From Perlabentimonas gracilis (GTDB taxonomy: Bacteria; Bacteroidota; Bacteroidia; Bacteroidales; Tenuifilaceae), in assembly GCF_011174675.1 (NCBI RefSeq), contig NZ_JAANIG010000006.1, positions 62,001 to 126,000 of the forward strand: DNA of 64,000 bases, in the 5' to 3' direction. The position numbers were made by a program, and so were the translations under genes. The notes beneath the pieces were generated by a model, which saw nothing but the letters and a program-made list of their open reading frames with translations, had not been told where the DNA came from and ran no database searches. Each line of letters starts with the position of its first letter. The first letter of the stretch is position 1. Of this stretch, positions 45,493 to 54,228 are shown piece after piece.

Positions 45493-47835
45493 ATGATACA
45501 GCTAAAACATCTATTCAAAACAATATTAAGATACAAACTTTCATCGGGATTGACATTGCTTAGCCTTGTGGTAGCCTTTATTGGCATAATAGTTTTGTCC
45601 CTTTACATCTCATTTGAACGCAGTTTCGACAGTTTTCATGAAAACGGTGATGAAATATACTTTTTTACATATAATGGCGAGACAAATAGGGTGCCGGCAC
45701 TGCTTTTACAAGAATTTCTAAATGAAATTCCTGACATTGAACAAGGGGTGGTTGTATGGCCTTGGGGGGAAACTGGGCTTAAAAGGCTCGATGATAATTC
45801 TAATGATGCGATAAATGTTAAGACTACTGCTTTTGGCAAGGATTTCTTCACAATGTTCGATTTTCCCCTTATGTATGGCGATCCAGAGTCAGCGTTAAAT
45901 GAGCCTATGTCTGTTGTTATCTCTCAAAAAGTTGCGCAAATGGTTTTTGGGGAGGAAGATCCTTTGGGTAAGCAGTTGAGTCTAGGCCAACTTTTACCCT
46001 TTAAGGTGACAGGGGTAATGTATGATATGCCTAAAAATACTGCTTTCAAGAATGATGTTATCATCTCCTTTGAAACGTTTATGCAACCGGGTAGGGATTG
46101 GATTGGAGCCCAGCAATGGAGCGAATGGAGCTACAATATATTCATTCAGCTAACGCCTGGGGCTAACAGCAAAATTGTGGAAGAGAAAATCAGTAATATA
46201 TCAGCGGTTTCCAATGTGCTGGATCGAATGAAAAGTCAAAACCCAAAGTTGGGGTTTGTGAAGTTAGTCCCTCTAAAAGAAATTCACTATATGCAGGGTC
46301 TCTTCTACCCAACGATAAGCAAAACGGTTCTTGACATACTGATTTTACTCACTTTCATTCTAATTACAATGGGTATAGTAAACTTTATAAACTTCTCAAC
46401 CTCGCAAGCACCTCTTAGGGCTAAATCGCTTTCGATACAACAAATTATGGGTGAGAAGAAATGGCGTTCGCGTATGCAGATTGTAGGTGAGGCGGTTATC
46501 CTTTCGGTAGTAGGGCTAATAATTGCTTTAATTATTCACGACTTAGCATACAACTACATTCAGAACGAGTTTGGTATTCAGGGTCTTGCACTTGACGGAC
46601 GCTATAGCCTTATGGTTTGGTTTTTACTATTTGCTATTGTCTTTGGAGTGGCCGCTGGGTGGTACCCATCACGATACATTACGCTGCCACCGGTGTGCCA
46701 GGCGGTAAAAGGGAAAATGAATTTTGCGGGTAAAGGAAAGGGTTTTAGGCAGATGCTGATTACAATTCAATTCGTTTTTACCATTGTAATGATTGTAGCA
46801 GCCCTTACAATTGAGAAGCAACTCAACTTTTGGCGAAACTTTGATTTAGGTATCGACAAGGAGAATGTAGTATATTTTTTCACTACCGATAAACTCCAGC
46901 AGAGTCATCAGGCGCTAGCCGATGAGCTGCTTAAAAACAATGAAATAGTTGATTATACCTACAGCCAATTTATTCCGGGGTATGTTGGAATGGGCTGGAG
47001 CAGGTGGATCGATGATCAACACATCAGTTTTAAATGCTGGCCTATTGATGATCGTTTCTTTAATTTTTTTGGATTGAAGGTTATCGACGGGCGAGAATTC
47101 TTGAAGGGCGAGGGTGATATCAATAGCTTCATTCTTAACGAAAAAGCTGTTGAAATTTTTGGATGGGAAAATCCTTTAGAGAAAAAACTGCCAGGGTTCG
47201 ATTTTGAAGGTGACATACTGGGGATTGCCCAAAATTTCAATTTCAGCTCATTGCGGCATGAAATTGAACCTATGACTTTCTGGTTAACTAATACCCGCAA
47301 GAATGTCCTTATGCTCAAGGTCAATGCAACTAATTATACAAATCTTATAAGGTTTATCAAAGAAGTTGCACTCTCTTTTGATGGCGAAGCTAGAGTTGAG
47401 CCCCATTTCCTCGACAACACCCTTGAGCGGCTATACGAAAAGGAGGAGCGACTTGCTGACTTCATCGAGTTTATTGCTGTTTGGTGCATTTTGCTGGCGC
47501 TAACAGGGTTGCTTGGGATAACCATATTTATTTCGCGCGATAGGGTTAAAGAAATAGGTATTAGAAAGGTAAATGGGGCAACTACTGTTGAGATTATGGC
47601 AATGCTAAATAGCAATATTGTTGCCTGGGTGGCAATCGCCTTCGTAATTGCCACACCCATTGCCTACTTCGCCATGGATAAGTGGTTGCAAAACTTTGCC
47701 TACCGCACCCCGCTTAGCTGGTGGGTGTTTGCGCTGGCTGGTTTGCTGGCGTTGATAATTACTTTGCTAACTGTTAGCTGGCAGAGCTGGCTGGCGGCTA
47801 GGAGGAATCCGGTTGAAGCTTTAAGATACGAGTAG
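45493..47835 (+). CDS. FtsX/MacB-like ABC transporter permease
   Basis: A 780-residue double-FtsX permease, first of the six-gene array and closest to the ATPase gene. The first coupling stretch is degraded (KSLSIQQIMGEKK) while the second is intact (KEIGIRKVNGA). The last 75 residues (from WVAIAFVIATPIAYFAMDKW to NPVEALRYE) are almost identical, also in DNA, to those of the permeases at 49219, 51705 and 59415. This suggests recombination between them. Its own tail codons are the native type (GCTTTAAGATACGAG). Confidence 0.9.
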   Translation: MIQLKHLFKTILRYKLSSGLTLLSLVVAFIGIIVLSLYISFERSFDSFHENGDEIYFFTYNGETNRVPALLLQEFLNEIPDIEQGVVVWPWGETGLKRLDDNSNDAINVKTTAFGKDFFTMFDFPLMYGDPESALNEPMSVVISQKVAQMVFGEEDPLGKQLSLGQLLPFKVTGVMYDMPKNTAFKNDVIISFETFMQPGRDWIGAQQWSEWSYNIFIQLTPGANSKIVEEKISNISAVSNVLDRMKSQNPKLGFVKLVPLKEIHYMQGLFYPTISKTVLDILILLTFILITMGIVNFINFSTSQAPLRAKSLSIQQIMGEKKWRSRMQIVGEAVILSVVGLIIALIIHDLAYNYIQNEFGIQGLALDGRYSLMVWFLLFAIVFGVAAGWYPSRYITLPPVCQAVKGKMNFAGKGKGFRQMLITIQFVFTIVMIVAALTIEKQLNFWRNFDLGIDKENVVYFFTTDKLQQSHQALADELLKNNEIVDYTYSQFIPGYVGMGWSRWIDDQHISFKCWPIDDRFFNFFGLKVIDGREFLKGEGDINSFILNEKAVEIFGWENPLEKKLPGFDFEGDILGIAQNFNFSSLRHEIEPMTFWLTNTRKNVLMLKVNATNYTNLIRFIKEVALSFDGEARVEPHFLDNTLERLYEKEERLADFIEFIAVWCILLALTGLLGITIFISRDRVKEIGIRKVNGATTVEIMAMLNSNIVAWVAIAFVIATPIAYFAMDKWLQNFAYRTPLSWWVFALAGLLALIITLLTVSWQSWLAARRNPVEALRYE

Positions 47836-47841
47836 TTCTAT

Positions 47842-47882
47842 TAATAGTCAAGGCTTCACTTTAAGTGAAATCTTGACTATTA
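47842..47882. terminator. Hairpin repeat B, copy 1
   Basis: TAATAGTCAAGGCTTCACTT and its near-complement AAGTGAAATCTTGACTATTA form a long imperfect stem just after the permease stop. Nearly the same hairpin follows the permease genes at 56614-56646 and 61948-61982. It probably ends transcription or stabilises the 3' end. Confidence 0.7.
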
Positions 47883-47889
47883 TAAAGCA

Positions 47890-47919
47890 ATCGGGGTTGA
47901 GGCGTTGAGATACGAATAG
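47890..47919 (+). pseudogene. Vestigial permease tail (VEALRYE-stop), copy 1
   Basis: ATC GGG then GTTGAGGCGTTGAGATACGAATAG reads I-G-V-E-A-L-R-Y-E-stop. It repeats the last residues of the upstream permease (NPVEALRYE) but with different codons, 55 bases after the true stop. The preceding AAAGCAATCGGG is the same as the right end of the 93-bp element described at 54042. Confidence 0.7.
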
Positions 47920-47928
47920 ATAATAATA

Positions 47929-47941
47929 CCCCTGTCAGGGG
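47929..47941. repeat. CCCCTG/CAGGGG palindrome
   Basis: CCCCTGTCAGGGG is a perfect 13-base palindrome at the 3' end of the DUF4143 gene, including part of its stop region. The same CCTGACAGGG core appears at 51659-51687 and 59301-59310. Confidence 0.7.
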
Positions 47942-49101
47942 AAAAACGGTAAATACTTACCAATAAACTCTTTTAGGGAGCATACCCTAACACGTTCTTT
48001 GATAAGATAGTCGTCCGACGAAGGCGTAATAACAAAGTTAACGGGGGCGTTAAGGTCGTCAAACGCCACAAAGTTGCCCTTGGTTAGATGAGGCGAGTTG
48101 GAGAACTTGGTTTCGGCTGTGGCAATAACCTGTAAGCCTTTTATGAAAACGATATCTACCTCGGCACCCTGATGTGTTCGGTAAAAACAAATGTCAACCC
48201 CATTGGGCTTTGTGGCAATTATCTGGTTTAGAACAAATGACTCCCACGAACTACCCACAATTGGATTCCCTGTGAGCGAGTTAAAATCAGCAATACCTAG
48301 CAAGTGGTGCAGTATGCCCGTATCGGTTATATATACCTTTGGCGATTTAACAAGCCTCTTCGAAATATTCCAATGGAATGGCTGTAGGCTTTTCAGCAGA
48401 AATGCCTCTTCCAGAAAATCGATGTATCGCTTAACCGTTGGCGATGTTACACCAAGCGAATTGGCAATGGTTGTTGTATTTAGCAGCTGTCCGTTCAGGT
48501 GAGCCATCATTGTCCATAGGTTTCGTATAACCTTTGGCGATGCGTTTAGCCCAAGTTGCAGCAGGTCGCGGTTGAGATAGGTGCTGATAAAGTTATCCAT
48601 CCACTTTTGCGCTAGACTCTTGCTGCTACTGGTAACCATACTAGGGAATCCCCCTTTCACCCAAAGGTCAATTTGCGAAACGCTTTCGGGAACTTCCATT
48701 ATATCCAACGGATGAAGCTGATGGTAGGCGATACGCCCTGCCAAGGTCTCCGAGGAGTGGCGGAGCAGTTCAGGAGAGGCGGAACCCAGCAGGAGGAATC
48801 GAGCGGGTTCGCGCTTTTGGTCCACCAGTCCACGCAGTAGTGGATACAGCTCCTTCTTGAGCTGCACCTCGTCAATCACCACTAGGTAATCGGCGTGGGT
48901 GGAGAGGAAAAGCTCCGCATCGTTCAACTTGTATAGGTCCGACTGAATCTCTAGGTCGAGGTAGATGCAGGGCTTACCATAATCCTGCATAATCTGCTTG
49001 GCAAGCGTTGTTTTACCAACCTGCCTAGGCCCAATAATAGATACCACAGGAAAAAAAGTGAGCGATTCCTTGATATCAGCAATAATTCGTCGGGTGAACA
49101 T
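47935..49101 (-). CDS. AAA ATPase with DUF4143 domain
   Basis: A 388-residue protein. N-terminal AAA domain with Walker A GPRQVGKT at residues 24-31 and Walker B YLVVIDEVQ at about 71-79, then a winged-helix part (TTIANSLGVTSPTVKRYIDF). A C-terminal DUF4143 domain with a PD-(D/E)xK-like core (GAEVDIVF, then TAETK) follows. The family is abundant and often multicopy in Bacteroidota; its function is unknown. It is the only minus-strand gene in the permease array. A palindrome lies in its promoter (49145-49181), and a TATATTTG -7 element on the minus strand (49134-49127). A relic of a second copy lies at 59314-59383. Confidence 0.92.
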   Translation of the reverse strand: MFTRRIIADIKESLTFFPVVSIIGPRQVGKTTLAKQIMQDYGKPCIYLDLEIQSDLYKLNDAELFLSTHADYLVVIDEVQLKKELYPLLRGLVDQKREPARFLLLGSASPELLRHSSETLAGRIAYHQLHPLDIMEVPESVSQIDLWVKGGFPSMVTSSSKSLAQKWMDNFISTYLNRDLLQLGLNASPKVIRNLWTMMAHLNGQLLNTTTIANSLGVTSPTVKRYIDFLEEAFLLKSLQPFHWNISKRLVKSPKVYITDTGILHHLLGIADFNSLTGNPIVGSSWESFVLNQIIATKPNGVDICFYRTHQGAEVDIVFIKGLQVIATAETKFSNSPHLTKGNFVAFDDLNAPVNFVITPSSDDYLIKERVRVCSLKEFIGKYLPFFP

Positions 49102-49144
49102 GATTACTATCTTTAAATATTAATCGCAAATATAATCAATAATT

Positions 49145-49181
49145 CCAAGAAAATCTAAAATATGATTTTAATATTTCTTGG
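49145..49181. promoter_or_regulatory. Imperfect palindrome in the DUF4143/permease divergent region
   Basis: CCAAGAAAATCTAAAAT and ATTTTAATATTTCTTGG are inverted copies with two mismatches. It overlaps the -33 position of the DUF4143 gene promoter and lies 38 bases before the permease ATG at 49219. An operator role is likely. A perfect palindrome of the same layout is found at 59337-59383. Confidence 0.65.
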
Positions 49182-49218
49182 ATAAAATTAAAGATTGAGA
49201 ATTGACAACACACATAAT

Positions 49219-51645
49219 ATGGAACTACTAAAAATTATCCGTTCGCAGTGGCTTTGGTTTACAACCAATGCCATAGGTTGGGCCGTTGCTATGGCTAGCG
49301 TTGTAACCGTTGCCATATTCGCAATGGGTGAACTTAGCTTTGATAGATTTCACACAAATGCTAACCGCATACATCGGGTTACGCTCGAATACTCCGATGG
49401 TTCAACCTTCCTGCATCCAGCCCGCGTGGTGGGCGAATGGCCGCTTGAACTGCAAAAGGAGTATGCTGCCATTGAAAAGGTAACTCGGCTTGTTCCCTTT
49501 CGTAAATCGGTGGTTAAAATCAACGAGAGCAAATTCTACCTAAACCAAGCCTTTTCAACCGATAGTAATTTCTTTGAGGTGTTTGATATTAAGATGATTT
49601 CGGGACAGAGCAATGGTAACCTTACCCAACCCAACAGGGTTCTGGTTAGCCGAAGTATTGCCGAGAAATATTTTGGAACAATCGATGTGGTTGGTAAAAC
49701 CGTTAGCATACTGGACCAGCAGCTCCCAGAGCCGTTAACTTACACTGTTGAGGGCGTGTATGAAGATTTTCCAAGAAACTCGCATTTTCATCCCGATATT
49801 CTTGCTTCGCTAACCGAGATAAACAACCAAACCACCTGGGCATATACCTACTACCTTATGGCTAATGGAGCCAATGTTGATGAACTCCGTGCTGATATTC
49901 TGCAGAGCTGGGATGCCGAAAACGAATCCGATAACCCTACACCTGTAGTGCATTTTCAAAAGCTTACTGAAATACACCTACATAGCAGTAAAACTCGCGA
50001 GATTGAACAGAATAGCAGTATGCGTGCAGTGTTGATGTTGATAGCTGCAGCCGTAATAATTCTGCTTATCGCGCTAATCAACTTCTTGAATCTGAGTAGG
50101 GTGAAGTTTATAGCCGATACAAAACGTTTAACTATTAAGATGATAAATGGTGCAAAAAAGCTACATCTGGTAAAAGATTTTTCCCGTGAGGGTGTTGTCC
50201 TTTTCATTGTATCGCTGGTTCTTGCATTGCCGGTGGCCGATAAGCTATCTGAACAGCTGGGGGTCAGTATTTTTCAAAAAGAGTATGCTTTGGCGTTTAG
50301 CCTTTTGGCCGTTTTTTTTCTTATTCTAATTGTAACTTTAACCGTATATCCACTTTCCCTTTCAAAAATTAAAGCAACAGCACAAACCAAAGTTGCTAAA
50401 AGTAAATTGTTAACCATTCCGTTACTCTTGCAGTTCACTTTATCTATACTTGCAATTGCTTGTACTCTAGTTCTTAGCAGGCAAGTGTCGTATATTAACG
50501 CGATGCATCCACAGTCCAGCAGTAACAGCACAATAATCATGGCCAACAATCCATGGGAGGCTGTGCAGCGGTACGAGGTTTTTAAAGATGAACTTCTTAA
50601 AAATCCTGAAATATTTAGCGTTACAGGCGCAATGGAGGAACCCGGTGGCGATATTATTGATGCTATGCCGTTTGAGATGGAGGGAGTTAGCTCCGATGTG
50701 GCTAAAACCATCAACATTTTTACCACCGACTCCAACTTTTTCTCCGCAATGGGTATATACCCGCTTGCTGGCACTATAGATCTGGGGTTTACCCCCTCGT
50801 ACCAGTGGGAGCAACAGGCTATGGAATTGAGTATACTCAAGCAATACAAAAGCCCCGATTTTAAAAAGATAGATGAGCTTGAGCAAGCTGTTGGTGAGTA
50901 TCGCGAGAAATACATTCTAAATCAAAGCGCATTAAATATGCTGGGTTTTACCAGTCCCAGTGATGCCATAGGCAAACGCTTTCGATTGAGTTTTCATTTG
51001 CCCTACCTTTTCCCCGAGGGCGAAGTAGTGGGCGTTGTTCCCGATTTTCATTACACTAACCTTTACCGCGACGAGAGACCCTTGGTCATTGTATCACGGA
51101 AAGTATTTACACACTGTTTTATAGTACAGGTTAATCCCGAGCAAATAGGCAAAGCCATTTCAACCATAGAGAGCGTATGGAAGGACTTGAATCCTGATTA
51201 CCCCTTTCAATACCAATTTATTACAGATAATTACCAACTTGTTTATCGGAATGAGTACTCGCAAATGAAATTGCTTACAATTTTCACAATAATCTCCATA
51301 ATACTATCATGTTTGGGTATTTATGCTGTGTCAGCTTTTAATATGCAGCGCAAGGTTAAGGAAATCGGCATCCGCAAAGTAAATGGTGCCAAAATTTGGC
51401 AGGTAATACTAATGCTAAATTTAGATTTTGTGAAATGGGTAGCCATAGCCTTTGTAATAGCCACCCCTATTGCCTACTTCGCCATGGATAAGTGGCTACA
51501 AAACTTTGCCTACCGCACCGCCCTTAGCTGGTGGGTGTTTGTGCTGGCAGGTTTGCTGGCGCTGGTAATTGCATTGCTAACGGTTAGCTGGCAGAGCTGG
51601 CTGGCGGCGAGGCGAAATCCGATTGAAGCCTTGAGATACGAATAG
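49219..51645 (+). CDS. FtsX/MacB-like ABC transporter permease (RSQW subfamily)
   Basis: An 808-residue permease. The start MELLKIIRSQWLWF matches the paralogue at 59415 (MELIRIIRSQWLWF), so ATG 49219 is chosen over 49195. The two share most of their sequence from end to end, and both follow a DUF4143 gene or its relic. The first FtsX half lacks a clear RK-x-GA coupling stretch (it reads TKRLTIKMINGAKK); the second has KEIGIRKVNGA. The tail is NPIEALRYE with native-type codons. Orphan permease; probably served by the ATPase at 44604. Confidence 0.9.
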   Translation: MELLKIIRSQWLWFTTNAIGWAVAMASVVTVAIFAMGELSFDRFHTNANRIHRVTLEYSDGSTFLHPARVVGEWPLELQKEYAAIEKVTRLVPFRKSVVKINESKFYLNQAFSTDSNFFEVFDIKMISGQSNGNLTQPNRVLVSRSIAEKYFGTIDVVGKTVSILDQQLPEPLTYTVEGVYEDFPRNSHFHPDILASLTEINNQTTWAYTYYLMANGANVDELRADILQSWDAENESDNPTPVVHFQKLTEIHLHSSKTREIEQNSSMRAVLMLIAAAVIILLIALINFLNLSRVKFIADTKRLTIKMINGAKKLHLVKDFSREGVVLFIVSLVLALPVADKLSEQLGVSIFQKEYALAFSLLAVFFLILIVTLTVYPLSLSKIKATAQTKVAKSKLLTIPLLLQFTLSILAIACTLVLSRQVSYINAMHPQSSSNSTIIMANNPWEAVQRYEVFKDELLKNPEIFSVTGAMEEPGGDIIDAMPFEMEGVSSDVAKTINIFTTDSNFFSAMGIYPLAGTIDLGFTPSYQWEQQAMELSILKQYKSPDFKKIDELEQAVGEYREKYILNQSALNMLGFTSPSDAIGKRFRLSFHLPYLFPEGEVVGVVPDFHYTNLYRDERPLVIVSRKVFTHCFIVQVNPEQIGKAISTIESVWKDLNPDYPFQYQFITDNYQLVYRNEYSQMKLLTIFTIISIILSCLGIYAVSAFNMQRKVKEIGIRKVNGAKIWQVILMLNLDFVKWVAIAFVIATPIAYFAMDKWLQNFAYRTALSWWVFVLAGLLALVIALLTVSWQSWLAARRNPIEALRYE

Positions 51646-51658
51646 GTATTAAAACAAT

Positions 51659-51687
51659 CCCTGACAGGGTTTCGAACCCTGTCAGGG
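51659..51687. terminator. CCTGACAGGG hairpin after the permease
   Basis: CCCTGACAGGGTT and AACCCTGTCAGGG are perfect 13-base inverted arms with a 3-base loop, 13 bases after the permease stop. It can serve as a terminator-like 3' structure; A-rich sequence follows. It belongs to the repeat family also seen at 47929 and 59301. Confidence 0.65.
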
Positions 51688-51704
51688 GTAAACAAAACAG
51701 TATT

Positions 51705-54059
51705 ATGATACTTTACCACATTAAGCTAACCATTAGAGAGCTAAAGCGAAACGTAGTTTACAGCTCGTTAAGCATACTGGGCTTTACCATAGGCTTGGCT
51801 GTCTGCTTGGTTATTGCCATGCACTTGTATTACGAATACACCTACAATCAATGCATACCAAATCACGAACACATAGTTCGGGTTGTTGATGGGGAAAACG
51901 AAAGGTTTGAATTGGATTATCGTTTAAGTGAGCATATTTTGCAAAATATTCCAGAGGTGGAGGCGGCTTGCCCTATTCAGGTGTTCATATGGGAGTCCTT
52001 CAAAATAAAGACTAAGCATAATTGTGTTCGTTTTGAAACGTTAGCCTCAACAACCAACGACTTCTTTGACATTTTCTCCATTAGGGTTTTGGCAAAAATG
52101 GGCGAAAAGCCCTTTGTTAACAATCATTCGGTGGTGATAACTCAATCGGTTGCCACAGCATTATTCGGACACGAAAACCCCATTGGACAAGAAGTTACTG
52201 TTGACGATGATAACTACCTGATAGTATCGGCCGTTATTGAGGACTTGCCTTTGCATTCGAGTTTGCAGGGTAATGTGTTTATAAATTCCGACGATGAGGA
52301 GCGAAGACTGTTTTCAACTTGCGATGATAAAGGGTGTATCTATCGTTACGACCACTACTTGCTACTAAAAAGCAATTATGATTTGAACTACATAGCCGAC
52401 AAGATAAATGCAAGCATTCCCGAAACCTTTCATACTATTGGGCAATTATTGTTACAGGAGCTAACAAAAGTGTACACTGGGCCTCAATTTAGGCGAAGCA
52501 CTAGCAAACACTCAAATAATGCCCTCAACTACCTGTTTGTAGTCCTTTGCATTGCTATTCTGGCTATATCAACCATAAACTACCTTAACTTTAGCGTGCT
52601 GTTAAAACTTGCTAACCTAAAGCAAATTGGCGTTAAACGAATTGTGGGAGCAAAACCCAAGGATATTAAACTACATGCCACAACCGAGGTGATGGTGTAT
52701 ATGCTTATCGCCCTAATTCTTGCCATCCTAATTGTGGGGCAGCTAATACCTTTAGCCAACTCTCTTTTGACAACAAACTTGAGTATGAGCATTCTGGTAA
52801 AGCCTCAGTTCGTATTCCTTCTTGCCATTTTGCTTACACCTGTTATTGCTATAAACATACTTGCGCCCTTCCTTATATTACCCCGCTCATCCATTATGGA
52901 GCATTTTACTAATCGAATGTTCAGCAAATCGACTATCCCTGCACGCACCATACTTACAACTGCTCAATTTGTGGTTTCAATTCTGCTCTTTGCCACAGTA
53001 TTCATTGTTTCAAAACAAATTAATTACGTAAAAACCTCGCACCTTGGGTTCGAAAAGGAGCAACTGGTAAAGCTAAACGTACCTTTTACATTCACTCAGG
53101 GCAAAGCCTTTAAGGATCAGCTAAGCCAACTCCCGCTTTGCCAAAGCATTTCGCAAAGTAGAGGTGCGCCGGGCGATATTAACCATGTGTGGAAAACATC
53201 CATTAATGATGTACCAATAGCATCGGAAATAATATATGCCGACCCAGATTTTATCAAAACTATGGCAATACCACTTCTACATGGGCGGAACTTCTACCCA
53301 AACGAGAAAGGGGCGAAATGCATTATCAACAACGAGTTTTTGAGGCTAACGGGCTGGGAACAAACTGATGGGAAAAAACTTTGGGAGAGGAAAGACGGCA
53401 GTGGTGGCTACGAGGTGGTTGGCGTAACCCATAATTTTCACACAGCTTCCTTCCACACCAAGGTAGAACCAATATGCCTTATCCTTTCAAACAGCGATGA
53501 ACCTGTTACTCCATACAATGTTTTATACAATACCAGCATAAGACTACAGGCGGGTAATGTTCCCGATATGCTAAAGCAAATGAGCGAAGTTTGGAGTCAG
53601 TTTATCCCTGACGAACCATTGGATTACACTTTTTACGATACCCATTTCGACTCACTATACCGAAAAGAGGAAACGCTAGGCAGAAGCCTATGGGTATTAT
53701 CAGTTATTGCCATTGCACTAACCTGCTTTGGCATTTTGGGGCAGGTAATGCACACCGCATTCAGCCGCACAAAAGAAATCGGCATCCGCAAGGTAAACGG
53801 CGCAAAAATTTGGCAAGTTATGCTAATGCTAAACATGAATTTTGTGAAATGGGTAGCCATAGCCTTTGTAATCGCCACGCCCATTGCCTACTTCGCCATG
53901 GATAAATGGTTGCAAAACTTTGCCTACCGCACCCCGCTTAGCTGGTGGGTGTTTGTGCTGGCAGGTTTGCTGGCGCTGGTAATTGCATTGCTAACCGTTA
54001 GCTGGCAAAGCTGGCTGGCGGCTAGGAGAAATCCGGTTGAGGCTCTCCGATACGAGTAG
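51705..54059 (+). CDS. FtsX/MacB-like ABC transporter permease
   Basis: A 784-residue permease with the eight-helix layout. It starts MILYHIKLTIRELKRN. The first-half coupling stretch is weak (KQIGVKRIVGAK); the second is KEIGIRKVNGA. The last 75 residues are shared with the 45493, 49219 and 59415 genes. Its final five residues and stop (A-L-R-Y-E) lie within the 93-bp element beginning at 54042, so the native tail has been displaced downstream. Spacing to the next permease is 169 bases. Confidence 0.9.
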   Translation: MILYHIKLTIRELKRNVVYSSLSILGFTIGLAVCLVIAMHLYYEYTYNQCIPNHEHIVRVVDGENERFELDYRLSEHILQNIPEVEAACPIQVFIWESFKIKTKHNCVRFETLASTTNDFFDIFSIRVLAKMGEKPFVNNHSVVITQSVATALFGHENPIGQEVTVDDDNYLIVSAVIEDLPLHSSLQGNVFINSDDEERRLFSTCDDKGCIYRYDHYLLLKSNYDLNYIADKINASIPETFHTIGQLLLQELTKVYTGPQFRRSTSKHSNNALNYLFVVLCIAILAISTINYLNFSVLLKLANLKQIGVKRIVGAKPKDIKLHATTEVMVYMLIALILAILIVGQLIPLANSLLTTNLSMSILVKPQFVFLLAILLTPVIAINILAPFLILPRSSIMEHFTNRMFSKSTIPARTILTTAQFVVSILLFATVFIVSKQINYVKTSHLGFEKEQLVKLNVPFTFTQGKAFKDQLSQLPLCQSISQSRGAPGDINHVWKTSINDVPIASEIIYADPDFIKTMAIPLLHGRNFYPNEKGAKCIINNEFLRLTGWEQTDGKKLWERKDGSGGYEVVGVTHNFHTASFHTKVEPICLILSNSDEPVTPYNVLYNTSIRLQAGNVPDMLKQMSEVWSQFIPDEPLDYTFYDTHFDSLYRKEETLGRSLWVLSVIAIALTCFGILGQVMHTAFSRTKEIGIRKVNGAKIWQVMLMLNMNFVKWVAIAFVIATPIAYFAMDKWLQNFAYRTPLSWWVFVLAGLLALVIALLTVSWQSWLAARRNPVEALRYE

Positions 54060-54134
54060 TGAGGATAGCCGAAATCCCGATGCATTTTTCGTAGGCTTTG
54101 AGGCACGAGAAGCCCCAGAAAAAGCAATCGGGAT
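54042..54134 (+). repeat. 93-bp tail-replacing palindromic element, copy 1
   Basis: Begins GCTCTCCGATACGAGTAG, which supplies A-L-R-Y-E-stop to the permease. Its left part in copies 2 and 3 forms a small hairpin (GCTCTCC with GGAGAGC); here it is weakened by GGATAGC. A larger hairpin (ATCCCGATGC... with ...GCAATCGGGAT, 54074-54134; inner stem GGCTT/GAAGCC region) follows. It differs from copy 3 at 4 of 93 positions. The flanks read GAGGC on both sides, like a short target duplication. Confidence 0.8.
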
Positions 54135-54153
54135 GGAGGCGTTGAGGTATGAG
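54133..54153 (+). pseudogene. Vestigial permease tail (MEALRYE), copy 2
   Basis: ATG GAG GCG TTG AGG TAT GAG directly follows the element and reads M-E-A-L-R-Y-E, the usual FtsX-permease ending, with codons unlike the element-supplied ones. It is taken as the original end of the upstream gene. Confidence 0.7.
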
Positions 54154-54228
54154 TACATAGGAAACAAACACCATGCAAGTCTGCGAAAAAAATAAAAATA
54201 GATAAGAACCGAATAAAAACTAACCATT

